Origin: Flavobacterium limicola
GTDB taxonomy: Bacteria > Bacteroidota > Bacteroidia > Flavobacteriales > Flavobacteriaceae
Length of the DNA: 64,000 nt
Reading direction: 5' to 3'
Assembly: GCF_003634755.1 (NCBI RefSeq)
Contig: NZ_RBXA01000001.1
Coordinates: 558,001 to 622,000, forward strand
Below the pieces are notes generated by a model. It saw only the letters and a program-made list of their open reading frames with translations. It was not told where the DNA came from and did no database searches. The translations under genes were made by a program, and so were the position numbers. Position 1 is the first letter of the stretch, and each line of letters begins with the position of its first letter. Of this stretch, positions 1-10,772 are shown one piece after another.

Positions 1-1
1 T

Positions 2-580
2 CCTATTTTAAGTCCGAAACAACACAAAGAAACCGTTAATTCCGGTGCTGGAATTCTGAAGGATTTGGGACCGCATTTAATAGATCAAGCCTTGTTTTTG
101 TTTGGAATGCCACAATCCGTTTTTGCGGATATTCGCATCACACGGGAACATTCTTTGGTAGATGATTATATTGATGTTTTACTGTATTATTCCAATTTCC
201 GTGTCCGACTCAAAGCTGGATTTTTTGTTCGGGAAGCAATTCCGGCGTACGTCATTCATGGGAAAAAAGGCTCATTCCTAAAACCACGCGGCGATGTTCA
301 GGAAGACGAATTGAAATTAGGAAATAAACCAAATTTAGAAACGTGGGGAACGGAATCCATCGAAAGACGAGGACTGTTGCACACTGAAATTAATGGCGAA
401 ATTATTCAGGAAATTATTCCTACACTTCAAGGCAATTATTATGACTTTTTTGACGGAGTTTATCAATCGATTGTAAATGACACGACCGAACCGGTAACGG
501 CACAAGAAGGTGTTCAGGTAATGCAAATTATTGAAGCTGCGATTCAAAGCAATGTGCAGAAAAAAGTAATTGACCTATAA
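2..580 (+). CDS. Gfo/Idh/MocA family oxidoreductase, C-terminal part (5' truncated by window)
   Basis: This is the 3' part of an NAD(P)-dependent sugar or cyclitol oxidoreductase. The reading frame is open to the left edge (it reads PILSPKQHKETV before the first in-window ATG at 65), so the gene begins outside the window and the ATG is not its start. The visible part is the C-terminal alpha/beta substrate-binding domain: GPHLIDQALFLFG is the typical helix bearing the catalytic-site histidine of the family, followed by beta strands (VLLYYSNFRVRLKAG, AYVIHGKKGSFLKPRG) and the closing helix EGVQVMQIIEAAIQS. The N-terminal Rossmann domain is missing only because of the window edge. Substrate cannot be told from this part. 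Confidence 0.85.
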   Translation, partial: PILSPKQHKETVNSGAGILKDLGPHLIDQALFLFGMPQSVFADIRITREHSLVDDYIDVLLYYSNFRVRLKAGFFVREAIPAYVIHGKKGSFLKPRGDVQEDELKLGNKPNLETWGTESIERRGLLHTEINGEIIQEIIPTLQGNYYDFFDGVYQSIVNDTTEPVTAQEGVQVMQIIEAAIQSNVQKKVIDL

Positions 581-590
581 AATCTATTAT

Positions 591-641
591 GAATTCGCAA
601 ATTTTAAAAAAAAATCTAAAAAATTAGCGAATTCGCGGTAA
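591..641. repeat. Imperfect hairpin of the GAATTCGC type; possible terminator
   Basis: Shortly after the oxidoreductase stop, GAATTCGCAAATTTT pairs imperfectly with AAAAATTAGCGAATTC across an A-rich loop. A related word (CCGCAAATTCGCTAATTT) lies upstream of hflX near 12510, so this is probably a dispersed repeat that may also end transcription. Confidence 0.4.
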
Positions 642-750
642 CTACTTTTTATAAACAATAACGTTGTATTTTTTCCTAAAGGTGTTGTTTTGAAACAACC
701 AATGAAAGCTTTTTGTAAATTTGACGCCTTAAATGCTAAAATAAATCACT

Positions 751-1962
751 TTGATAGATTTAAACTTTTTAGGAAGGTCAAAAACGAAAGCCAAATTCAA
801 AAAAACTTACAAAGACGCAAAGGTTTCCTATTTAAACCGAATCCGTTGGGCAGTTTCGATGTTCTACTTTGGGATGGGATTGTGTTTTGCCACTTGGGCC
901 AGCCGAATCCCAGATATCAAAACGGCATTGGATTTGAGTGAAGGTGATTTAGGAAGTATTTTATTCGCTTTGCCATTAGGACAACTAGTAGTAATGCCTT
1001 TTTCTGGAAAATTGGTCACTCGTTTTGGCAGCCACAGAATCTTGATATTCGCCCTTTCACTATATGTTTTTAGCATGACAAATTTAGGTTTGGCTGTTGC
1101 GGCTTGGCAATTGTCATTGGGATTATTCGTGTTTGGAATCTTTGGAAATCTATCTAATATAGCCGTAAACACACAAGGCGTTTACACCGAAGTGCTTTTC
1201 AAAAAAACTATCATGTCCTCCTTTCACGGGATGTGGAGTTTTGCCGGATTCATGGGAGCTTTAGTAGGATTAGGAATGCTGGCTTTTGAGTTAACACCGT
1301 ACATTCACTTTCTCATTGTGGCCGGAATCGTATTTTTGATTATGGCATTCAACTATAAATTTTTAATAAAAGCCAAAGAAACTGTACAAATTGAAAAGAA
1401 AAAATTATTCTCAAAACCGGACAGTGTTCTGATTTGGTTGGGAATAATCGGGTTTTGTTGCATGGCCAGTGAAGGCGTCATGTTCGACTGGAGCGGCGTT
1501 TATTTCAAAGATGTCATTAAAGCACCTGGACCATTAGTGATTTTGGGATACACTTCTTTTATGATTATGATGGCCGGCGGACGTTTCTTGGGTGACGGTC
1601 TGATAGGTAAATTTGGTCGAAAAACCGTCTTGCAAATCAGTGGCATCATGATATCAGCCGGACTTTTCACAGCAGTATTCTTCCCATTTGTCATTTCCTC
1701 AACCATCGCATTTATGTTCGTAGGTTTGGGAGTTTCCACCATAGTTCCTACCGTTTACAGTGTGGCCGGAAAAACTCCAAATGTATCACCCAGCGTAGCG
1801 TTGACAACCGTTTCCAGCGTCAGTTTTCTGGGTTTTCTTATGGGTCCGCCAATCATTGGTTACATAGCGGAGCTGTCAAGTCTCAGATTTTCATTCGCAT
1901 TCATCGGCGTTTTTGGGATTCTTATCGCCATAATGGTGTCCCGAATTAAGGCAATAGAATAA
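751..1962 (+). CDS. MFS transporter, about 12 membrane segments
   Basis: Major facilitator superfamily permease, 403 residues with this start, in the inner membrane. The first helix is WAVSMFYFGMGLCFATW, followed by the conserved start of the first loop (ASRIPDIKTALDLSEGDLG), and an MFS-type basic loop GKLVTRFGSHR after helix 2. The second half repeats the pattern with GRFLGDGLIGKFGRK. It most resembles sugar or drug permeases of the YbjJ group; the substrate is not evident. The start is uncertain: this frame opens with TTG, and no good ATG precedes helix 1, so a TTG or GTG start between residues 1 and about 30 is likely. It follows the oxidoreductase by 170 bp including a hairpin, so probably has its own promoter. 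Confidence 0.8.
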   Translation: MIDLNFLGRSKTKAKFKKTYKDAKVSYLNRIRWAVSMFYFGMGLCFATWASRIPDIKTALDLSEGDLGSILFALPLGQLVVMPFSGKLVTRFGSHRILIFALSLYVFSMTNLGLAVAAWQLSLGLFVFGIFGNLSNIAVNTQGVYTEVLFKKTIMSSFHGMWSFAGFMGALVGLGMLAFELTPYIHFLIVAGIVFLIMAFNYKFLIKAKETVQIEKKKLFSKPDSVLIWLGIIGFCCMASEGVMFDWSGVYFKDVIKAPGPLVILGYTSFMIMMAGGRFLGDGLIGKFGRKTVLQISGIMISAGLFTAVFFPFVISSTIAFMFVGLGVSTIVPTVYSVAGKTPNVSPSVALTTVSSVSFLGFLMGPPIIGYIAELSSLRFSFAFIGVFGILIAIMVSRIKAIE

Positions 1963-1974
1963 CTATAAATTTTT

Positions 1975-2085
1975 AGGAGCACTACATTTCGTTTCCATAA
2001 AAACAAACTCTCCCGCTGTTCGCAGTATCCACGCCCAAAAGTGTGGGATACTTGCTGCCATCGGGGCTACTGAATTCGTTCCGAT
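1975..2085. repeat. Dispersed hairpin repeat, copy 1 (degenerate)
   Basis: The 447-bp stretch from 1963 to 2409 holds no gene. Its first part contains CGCAGTATCC paired with GTGTGGGATACTTGC and followed by GCTGCCATCGGGGCT. The same architecture (GC-rich flank, variable inverted arms, then a CTGCCATC / CTATC...GGGCT end) recurs near 14030 and 46150. This copy is the most degenerate. Confidence 0.45.
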
Positions 2086-2287
2086 TATCTAAGAACTTCC
2101 CCCGAAAACAGATTTGGTAAAAATATTTTCATTGAAAATCAATATGTTAGTATTTTTTTTATACATTTAACATTATAATTCTTTCATAGATTATTTTCAT
2201 TTGATACTGCATGCAAAATACCACTTAGTCAGGAGTATCGTATTTAAGGTTTATACCACTTTTTCCAAAATTCATTTTTAATTATTT

Positions 2288-2313
2288 AACGTTATCCCAT
2301 TTCGGATAACGTT
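2288..2313. promoter_or_regulatory. Perfect 10-bp inverted repeat upstream of the TonB receptor operon
   Basis: AACGTTATCC and GGATAACGTT form a perfect 10-bp stem with a 6-base loop, about 95 bases before the receptor start. It may be an operator or an RNA hairpin. No clear TAnnTTTG element was found close by. Confidence 0.4.
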
Positions 2314-2409
2314 TTCAATTTTTGTAGTTCAACCGTTGCAATTCATTGTAGCGCTTGAACTTATTATTGCAATTCCCACTTTTATACTGTAACCTCATCA
2401 TCTAAATTT

Positions 2410-5247
2410 ATGAATAAATTTTACGTTGCGTTCTTTTTTATGGTTCATATTGGATGTAGTATTGCACAAAATAGTACGGGTTTTTTTGGAAAAATCGTGG
2501 ACTCAAAAACCCAAAATCCATTAGGTTTTGTCGTCGTCAGTATTCAAAATACGACTTTAATGCAACTCACTAAAGAGGATGGTAATTTCAGTTTTGATTC
2601 CGTTCCCACAGGAAATATATTGCTTCTGGTACACAGTCAGGGTTTCAAAGATGGCTTATATCCGGTCGAAATTACCGAAGGACAAATGCTGGATTTAGGA
2701 ACTATAACTTTAGAGGAAGATCAATCCACGGAACAGCAAAACAGCATCATCACACTTATCGAAAGCGATTTTGGCGAAGACAACAGCAGTTCCGAAAGTA
2801 CTTCCGGACTCCTCCAATCCTCCAGAGATGCTTTCTTGCAAGCTGCTGCGTTCAACTGGGGACAAGCTCGTTTTAGAGTTCGCGGATTAGACAGCGAACA
2901 TTCCACGATGATGATTAATGGCGTTTCCATGAACAAAATTTATGATGGAAGACCGCAATGGGGAGAATGGGGCGGATTGAATGATGCGCTCCGCAATCAG
3001 GAATTCACTCTTGGAACTGCTCCTTCGGATTATACCTTTGGCGGGATTTTAGGAACACAGGAAATTAACACGCGGGCTTCCATTTACAGACCCGGTTCCC
3101 GAATCTCCTTTTCATCAACCAATACCAATTACAGTTGGCGCACCATGGCAACGCATGCTTCCGGCATGAATTCCCGTGGCTGGGCTTTTGTAGTTTCGGC
3201 AGGAAAGCGTTGGGCGGAGGAAGGATATTTTGAAGGGACCAATTATGATGCGAATTCCTTTTTTATAAGCCTCGAAAAAAAATTAAGTGAGAAACATTCG
3301 TTAAATCTGACGGCATTGTACACGCCCAATTCCAGAGCCAAAAATTCACCAAACACTGCCGAAGTTACGCAGCTGACAAACGTAAAATATAATTCCTATT
3401 GGGGTTTTCAAGACGGTGAAAAGAGAAATGCCCGCATAAAAACCATTGAAGAACCCACGATAATACTGAATCATTATTTTAAAATCAACGATAAAATCAA
3501 TTTGAATTCGAGTGTGATGTATCAATTTGGAACAATTGCCAACAGCAATATCGATTATCAAAATGCGAATAGTCCGGACCCAACGTATTACAGAAAAATG
3601 CCTAGTTATTACAGCTCGCTTTATGCACCGGATAACGGAGAATTTTCGGGAGCATTTACTCCAGATTATGAAAATGCGGAGAAAAGCAAAGCGGAATTTT
3701 TAGCCAATTCTCAAATTGATTGGACAGCCTTGTACCAAGCCAATCAAAATCCAGTTTTGGATGCTAATGGAACAATTACGGGCTACGAACCCACAAAAAG
3801 CAAGTATGTTTTATACGAAGATCAAGTTGAAGATGAAACGGCGGTGGCCACAACAAATTTGAGTGCGCAACTCTCAGAAAATATTTTTTTGAATGCTGGA
3901 GCATCTTTAAAAAAACTAAAATCGCATAACTCACAAAAATTGTTGGATTTGCTAGGCGGTTCTTATTTTGAGGATATTGATGCTTTTTATAGCGGAAATC
4001 AATCGCAATCTGATTTGAATAATCCAGACCGTCAAGTAGTCGTTGGCGATACATACGGATACAATTATAATTATTTTGCCAATACGGTAGAAGCATTTAC
4101 CCAATTTAAATTCACTTATAGCAAAGTGGATTTCTATCTGGCACAAAATTTTTCCAGAGCAGATTATCAACGGGAGGGTTTGTACAAAAATGGGATTTAT
4201 GAAACCAATTCCTTTGGGAAAAGTGAGAAAGTTGCGTTTGAAAACTTTGGCTTCAAAGCCGGATTCAATTTGAAAATCTCCGGCAAACAGTTGGTGACTT
4301 TTAATGCGGCACATTTGACAAAAGCGCCTTCTTTGAAAAATACTTTTGCAAATTCCCGTTTGAATAATGCAATTGTAGACGGAATCGAAAGTGAGAACAT
4401 CAGCAGTTTGGATGCGAGTTATGTCTACCGTTCACCAAAACTGAAAGCCCGACTGACAGCTTATTATTCCCTGATTAAAAACGCAACTCAAATTTCCTTT
4501 TTTTATGCTGAAGGAATTTTTGATGATGGCGCAGGATATTTAAACACCGATGCTTTTGTGAGCCAAACATTAACGCAATTGAACAAGAAGAATTTGGGTG
4601 CAGAATTTAGTTTGGAATACCAATTAAGCCAAACTTTTAAAACGACTTTTTCAGCGGCTTTTGGTGAATATACGTATGACAGTAATCCACAGGTGACATT
4701 GACAAACGATGCCGAAGCAACTCCAGAGAATACCAGTCCGGTTTTTGATTTTGGAACGGCTTCCCTCAAAAATTACAAACAAGCGGGAATGCCACAACGC
4801 GCGTATTCCTTGGGAATTGAATATCGAGATCCAAAATATTGGTGGATTAGCGCCAATGTAAATTACCTCACGAATAGTTATATTGATATTTCACCCATTT
4901 CCAGAACCGAAATTTTTTATAGAAATCCCGCAAGCGGTTTCAATTTTCCAGAAGCGACGGAGGAAAGAGCCGCAGTATTATTAAAACAAGAAGAATTTGA
5001 CCCTACGATGTTGCTCAATCTCGTGGGTGGAAAATCATGGCGCATTTATGGAAAGAATGTTGGCGTTTTTGCCAGCATCAATAATGTGCTTGATGTTACC
5101 TATAAAACGGGTGGTTACGAACAAGCCCGAAATGCGAATTTCAGACAAATTAATCAGGATGTTTCCAGCGGTACGCCTTCTTTTGGACCAAAATATTTCT
5201 ACGGATACGGAAGAACGTATTTCGTAAACCTTTATATCAATCTATAA
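2410..5247 (+). CDS. TonB-dependent receptor with carboxypeptidase-regulatory-like domain
   Basis: Outer-membrane TonB-dependent transporter, 945 residues. A signal peptide (first ~20 residues, ending CSIAQ) is followed by a carboxypeptidase-D regulatory-like beta-sandwich (about residues 22-100, GFFGKIVDSKTQNPLGFV), a plug domain (about 125-235, with RFRVRGLDSEHSTMMINGV) and a 22-strand barrel ending in the expected aromatic-rich strand TYFVNLYINL. It lacks the SusC-type partner: the next gene, 10 bp downstream, is not SusD but a DUF5689 lipoprotein. That receptor/DUF5689 pairing recurs in Flavobacteriia, and its ligand is unknown to me. The start ATG directly precedes the signal peptide. 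A perfect inverted repeat lies about 95 bases upstream. Confidence 0.9.
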   Translation: MNKFYVAFFFMVHIGCSIAQNSTGFFGKIVDSKTQNPLGFVVVSIQNTTLMQLTKEDGNFSFDSVPTGNILLLVHSQGFKDGLYPVEITEGQMLDLGTITLEEDQSTEQQNSIITLIESDFGEDNSSSESTSGLLQSSRDAFLQAAAFNWGQARFRVRGLDSEHSTMMINGVSMNKIYDGRPQWGEWGGLNDALRNQEFTLGTAPSDYTFGGILGTQEINTRASIYRPGSRISFSSTNTNYSWRTMATHASGMNSRGWAFVVSAGKRWAEEGYFEGTNYDANSFFISLEKKLSEKHSLNLTALYTPNSRAKNSPNTAEVTQLTNVKYNSYWGFQDGEKRNARIKTIEEPTIILNHYFKINDKINLNSSVMYQFGTIANSNIDYQNANSPDPTYYRKMPSYYSSLYAPDNGEFSGAFTPDYENAEKSKAEFLANSQIDWTALYQANQNPVLDANGTITGYEPTKSKYVLYEDQVEDETAVATTNLSAQLSENIFLNAGASLKKLKSHNSQKLLDLLGGSYFEDIDAFYSGNQSQSDLNNPDRQVVVGDTYGYNYNYFANTVEAFTQFKFTYSKVDFYLAQNFSRADYQREGLYKNGIYETNSFGKSEKVAFENFGFKAGFNLKISGKQLVTFNAAHLTKAPSLKNTFANSRLNNAIVDGIESENISSLDASYVYRSPKLKARLTAYYSLIKNATQISFFYAEGIFDDGAGYLNTDAFVSQTLTQLNKKNLGAEFSLEYQLSQTFKTTFSAAFGEYTYDSNPQVTLTNDAEATPENTSPVFDFGTASLKNYKQAGMPQRAYSLGIEYRDPKYWWISANVNYLTNSYIDISPISRTEIFYRNPASGFNFPEATEERAAVLLKQEEFDPTMLLNLVGGKSWRIYGKNVGVFASINNVLDVTYKTGGYEQARNANFRQINQDVSSGTPSFGPKYFYGYGRTYFVNLYINL

Positions 5248-5257
5248 ATTAAAGCAT

Positions 5258-6613
5258 ATGAAATCAACATTTTACAAATCGGTTCTATTTTTACTAATGA
5301 CAATCACATTTGGTAGTTGCGTGACAGATGAAGTTGTGGCTCCAAAACTAGTTTGTACGCAGCCGGATTTAGTTATAAATAAAACAGTGAGCGAAGTTCA
5401 TGCGGTTGCAAATGCGATTGTAACGCAATACAAATACGATGATGTCATCGAGGCATATGTGGTCTCCAGCGATGAATCGGGGAATTTTTTCAAGTCGATT
5501 TCCTTTCAGACTTTGGCAACAGGCACAACGCCAGCCATAGGATTTAGCGTTCCTGTGGATGCTACAAATTTGTATATTGACTATAGATTGGGTAATAAAG
5601 TATACATAAAGTTGAAAAACCAATACACGGATATTTCATTCGGTGGCATGCGTATTGGAAGCATTTTTGTGAATTCTTACAATGAAGGCGGAGTAGGGCG
5701 ACTTTCGCAAAATGAGTATAAAAAAGTGTTAAATGCGTCGTGTAAGAATGTAAAAGAGGACGTTTTGGTTCGCTCGTTAACCATGTCGGAACTGTTGAAT
5801 GATTCTAATTTGAATACGTTGGTCGAACTGTCTGATGTTCAGTTTTCAGCATTGGCAATTGGCCGTCATTATTTTGAAGAAACCAATAATGTGGGCGGTG
5901 CGACAAATTGGGGGTTGGTGGATAAATTAGGGAATCAAGTCTATTTTAGAACGAGTAGTTTTTCTGATTTTTCAAGTAAATTAGTTCCCGATGGAAGCGG
6001 AAAAGTAAGGGGAATTTTGACGAAATACGGAACAGATTACCAATTATTGCCCCGCTCCGAAAAAGACGTCGTTATGACTGGAACAAGAGCAGTTCCTTTC
6101 TTCTCTGAAGATTTTGAAAAAGTAGTGGATAACTCGAAATTGAGTCTTCCCAGTTGGTTAAATATGGTTCAATCGGGAACACTTTTCTGGAAAGGGACAG
6201 TGTATTCCGGAAATGGTTATGCCGAGTTTAGTATTTCAGGAACTAAAGTCGTATCCAATATTGCTTGGTTGATTTCGCCAAAAATAGATATGGATGTTTA
6301 TACTAAAGAAGTCTTGACTTTTAGGACGGCTCAGCATCATTTAGATGTTGATTCACCATTGAATTCTTTGGAAGTTTATGTTTCCTCTGATTTTGACGGA
6401 CTTAATGTGGCTTCCGCAACGTGGACTCCGTTAGTGGTAAATTTGCCTAAACAAGCTACAGCATGGTATCAATTTGTGGGAAGTGGCGCAGTAGATTTAT
6501 CTTCTTATAAAGGTAAAATTAACATTGCTTTCAAATATATCGGCTCCGGGAAAAATCTGGCTTTGGATGGCGCTTTTCAGTTAGATGATGTTCAGGTTTT
6601 TGGGGACAAATGA
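5258..6613 (+). CDS. DUF5689 surface lipoprotein with C-terminal choice-of-anchor-J-like domain
   Basis: Lipoprotein of 451 residues: signal peptide with lipobox FGSC (Cys21), so lipid-anchored. Residues about 35-270 fit DUF5689, with the repeating pattern IEAYVVSSDESGNFFKSI and ending in ILTKYGTDYQLLPRSEKDV. Residues about 280-451 fit a jelly-roll 'choice-of-anchor J' domain (FFSEDFEKV, WLISPKIDMD, FQLDDVQVFG), a likely carbohydrate- or surface-binding module. It begins 10 bp after the TonB receptor and is surely co-transcribed, so it probably acts as the receptor's surface partner, as SusD does for SusC. Ligand unknown. Confidence 0.8.
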   Translation: MKSTFYKSVLFLLMTITFGSCVTDEVVAPKLVCTQPDLVINKTVSEVHAVANAIVTQYKYDDVIEAYVVSSDESGNFFKSISFQTLATGTTPAIGFSVPVDATNLYIDYRLGNKVYIKLKNQYTDISFGGMRIGSIFVNSYNEGGVGRLSQNEYKKVLNASCKNVKEDVLVRSLTMSELLNDSNLNTLVELSDVQFSALAIGRHYFEETNNVGGATNWGLVDKLGNQVYFRTSSFSDFSSKLVPDGSGKVRGILTKYGTDYQLLPRSEKDVVMTGTRAVPFFSEDFEKVVDNSKLSLPSWLNMVQSGTLFWKGTVYSGNGYAEFSISGTKVVSNIAWLISPKIDMDVYTKEVLTFRTAQHHLDVDSPLNSLEVYVSSDFDGLNVASATWTPLVVNLPKQATAWYQFVGSGAVDLSSYKGKINIAFKYIGSGKNLALDGAFQLDDVQVFGDK

Positions 6614-6673
6614 TTTTTATTCAAAAGAAAAGGAAGGGGTTAATTTTTAGCATCGCTACAGTCACATTTTCAT

Positions 6674-6681
6674 TATATTTG
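6674..6681 (+). promoter_or_regulatory. TAnnTTTG -7 element for the FKBP gene
   Basis: TATATTTG, an exact match to the Flavobacterium -7 consensus, lies 22 bases before the start. A clear -33 TTG was not found. Confidence 0.45.
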
Positions 6682-6703
6682 CCTTCTTTAAATAAAATTT
6701 ATT

Positions 6704-7153
6704 ATGAAAAAAATCCTTTTTGTACTTACTTTAGTACTCAGTATGTCTTGTTCAAAAGACAAAGAAGTTGACTATGTTGCCCAAAATGAACAAGATATTA
6801 TTGCATATATCGCAAAAAATAATTTAACAGCCCAAAGAAGCGATTCAGGTTTGTATTATATAGTTAATGAAGTGGGAACTGGCGCTCAACCAACAGCAAC
6901 CTCTAATGTAACAGTGGCATACAAAGGCTATTTTACTAATGGAAATGTTTTTGATCAAAGTAAACCAGAAGGAATTTCATTTGGTTTAAACCAAGTAATA
7001 AAAGGCTGGACAGAAGGAATCCCTTATTTTAAAGAAGGCGGAAGCGGAATTCTTTTAGTTCCTGCTCACCTTGGATATGGGAATGACGATAGAGGTCCAA
7101 TTCCCGGAGGTTCTGTACTTATTTTTGAGGTTAAATTGATTACAGTAAATTAA
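6704..7153 (+). CDS. FKBP-type peptidyl-prolyl isomerase lipoprotein
   Basis: Small lipoprotein (149 residues) with lipobox SMSC (Cys16) and a single FKBP domain at about residues 45-148: VTVAYKGYFTNGNVFDQS, then QVIKGWTEGIPYFKEGG, VPAHLGYGNDDRGPIPGGS and the terminal strand LIFEVKLI. The active-site Tyr, Phe-Asp, Val-Ile-Lys-Gly-Trp and Tyr-Gly residues are present, so it should catalyse proline isomerisation in the periplasm and help fold exported proteins. It is monocistronic: own promoter, and a strong terminator right behind. Confidence 0.9.
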   Translation: MKKILFVLTLVLSMSCSKDKEVDYVAQNEQDIIAYIAKNNLTAQRSDSGLYYIVNEVGTGAQPTATSNVTVAYKGYFTNGNVFDQSKPEGISFGLNQVIKGWTEGIPYFKEGGSGILLVPAHLGYGNDDRGPIPGGSVLIFEVKLITVN

Positions 7154-7197
7154 TATTCATTGCTCAGATATTCTTAAAAACCGAAGAGTTATCATAT

Positions 7198-7242
7198 AAA
7201 AAACAGGAGTTATCTATTTTTGGAGATAACTCCTGTTTTTTT
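7198..7242 (+). terminator. Rho-independent terminator after the FKBP gene
   Basis: ACAGGAGTTATCT pairs perfectly (13 bp) with AGATAACTCCTGT across an 8-base loop and is followed by a run of T. Confidence 0.9.
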
Positions 7243-7368
7243 GATAAAAACACAATAGATACACTTAAGTGGATGGCATTCAAGCTGAAAAATATAAATT
7301 TGGGATAAAAATTTTATACTTTGATTGGTTTTTGTATTTTGGTCATTCCAAATCAATATAAATACCTA

Positions 7369-8238
7369 ATGAAAACCTACTTTATTGCCCTATTTATGGT
7401 GGCCTTCCCGTGTTTGATACAAAGCCAAATTCCAGAAAATTCAATCAAGTTAAAGCAAATTAATATTGTAAAGACTAATTTTCGTAATTTAAAAAGTGGT
7501 GAGATTATAAATAAAACCATCTTATTTAAGGACGGAAAATTACAGTCCATTAAAACGTCTGACGTCATTCAAAGTTTTTTTTATAATCCAAAAGAATTAT
7601 TGGACATGACAGTCAAAGAACGACAAGGAAGTAACTGGAAAGAGGTTGTAAATTACACTTATAATAAAGAGGACCAATTGGTAAAGTTTGCCAAGAAATA
7701 CGAAGAAGGTGGAGAGCTTGTTACTAAAACAGTTACTATTACTTACGAAGGATCAAGAGTAAAAGCAGTAACTAAAAAAAGTAACAGTCATCAAACCCTG
7801 ATTGAAGATATTGAATATGTTGTTGAAAATGGCCTTGTAGCCAGACGTTCTTCCAGAGATCGAAATCAACAAATAGTTAATAAAATAGAGTATGTGTATT
7901 TCAAAGACAATATAATCAGACATAAAGGATTGATTGGTGACAAATCAATAAAGAACTATACTTTTGATGATAAAAATTCTGTTGATCTGTTAATAGTGAA
8001 AAATATTTTTGGTCAAAATTATAAAACGATTGTGCCATTAGTTTCTTTTCATGAAGATGAATTTGATTTTGAATCAATATCTAATAATAATGAGTTAAGT
8101 TTTGCCTCTACTGCAGTAAATGCTATTGGTAAAAGCAGAAAATACAAATACAATAATTTAAACTATCCAGTATCCTGTTCCCTTGTAGAAGAAAATGGGA
8201 TAGTAAAAACGGAGTTTAATTATTTATACGAATACTAG
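7369..8238 (+). CDS. Secreted protein of unknown function with YD-like beta strands
   Basis: I do not recognise a family. The frame opens at a TTG at 7321, but the ATG at 7369 directly precedes a good signal peptide (MKTYFIALFMVAFPCLIQSQ) and is chosen; the mature protein is then about 270 residues. The body consists of short, repeated strand-turn-strand units such as NYTYNKEDQLVKF, TITYEGSRVKAV and YVYFKDNIIRH, which recall YD/RHS-like beta repeats seen in many Bacteroidota exported proteins. It is monocistronic and ends at a strong hairpin shared with the convergent GH97 gene. Codon use is AT-rich compared with the neighbours. Confidence 0.65.
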   Translation: MKTYFIALFMVAFPCLIQSQIPENSIKLKQINIVKTNFRNLKSGEIINKTILFKDGKLQSIKTSDVIQSFFYNPKELLDMTVKERQGSNWKEVVNYTYNKEDQLVKFAKKYEEGGELVTKTVTITYEGSRVKAVTKKSNSHQTLIEDIEYVVENGLVARRSSRDRNQQIVNKIEYVYFKDNIIRHKGLIGDKSIKNYTFDDKNSVDLLIVKNIFGQNYKTIVPLVSFHEDEFDFESISNNNELSFASTAVNAIGKSRKYKYNNLNYPVSCSLVEENGIVKTEFNYLYEY

Positions 8239-8313
8239 AAAGTCAATGTATGATCCTGTTTTCTTTCTGTATTTTTTTATGATATAATGTAATTTCTGAT
8301 TTTTTAGAAAATA

Positions 8314-8341
8314 AAACGGCTGTCTATTTAGACAGCCGTTT
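8314..8341. terminator. Bidirectional terminator between convergent genes
   Basis: AAACGGCTGTCT and AGACAGCCGTTT form a perfect 12-bp stem with a 4-base loop, midway between the unknown secreted gene and the GH97 stop. Confidence 0.85.
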
Positions 8342-8349
8342 GTAGTTAT

Positions 8350-10470
<2,121 letters not shown>

Positions 10471-10579
10471 TTAAATAGAATTTGATAAATTAATTTTTCA
10501 GGTTTGGTAATAGATTCTGATTTTTACGAAATCGATTTATTGAAAAATTCAAAGTTTTCCATATTTCGAAAAGGTAAAA

Positions 10580-10592
10580 GTAAACGCTTTAC
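10580..10592. promoter_or_regulatory. LacI-family-like operator upstream of GH97
   Basis: GTAAACGCTTTAC has GTAAA and TTTAC arms around a CGC centre, resembling LacI/CcpA-family operators, and lies in the 305-bp gap before the GH97 gene. No LacI-type gene is in the window. The rest of this gap shows nothing else I can support. Confidence 0.4.
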
Positions 10593-10772
10593 ACACTACA
10601 TATTTTTGTCATCATAAAAAAGTAGATTGCGTTTCTCATTTTTAAATGCAAGATACTGAATAACTGTATATTATGTAAATTTAGTGTTTAAAAAAAGTGG
10701 AAGATTTATAATAAAAAAGTGGTTTTTGAGATTGTTTTAATCCCGAAGACCTTCTTGAAAAACAGCATTTTT

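Noticed and set aside
690..941. Open frame of 83 codons before the MFS gene
   Set aside because: It starts at TTG, overlaps the MFS gene in another frame, and its sequence resembles the MFS gene shifted; no independent domain.
3776..4314. Minus-strand frames inside the TonB receptor gene
   Set aside because: Antisense shadows without start context or domains.
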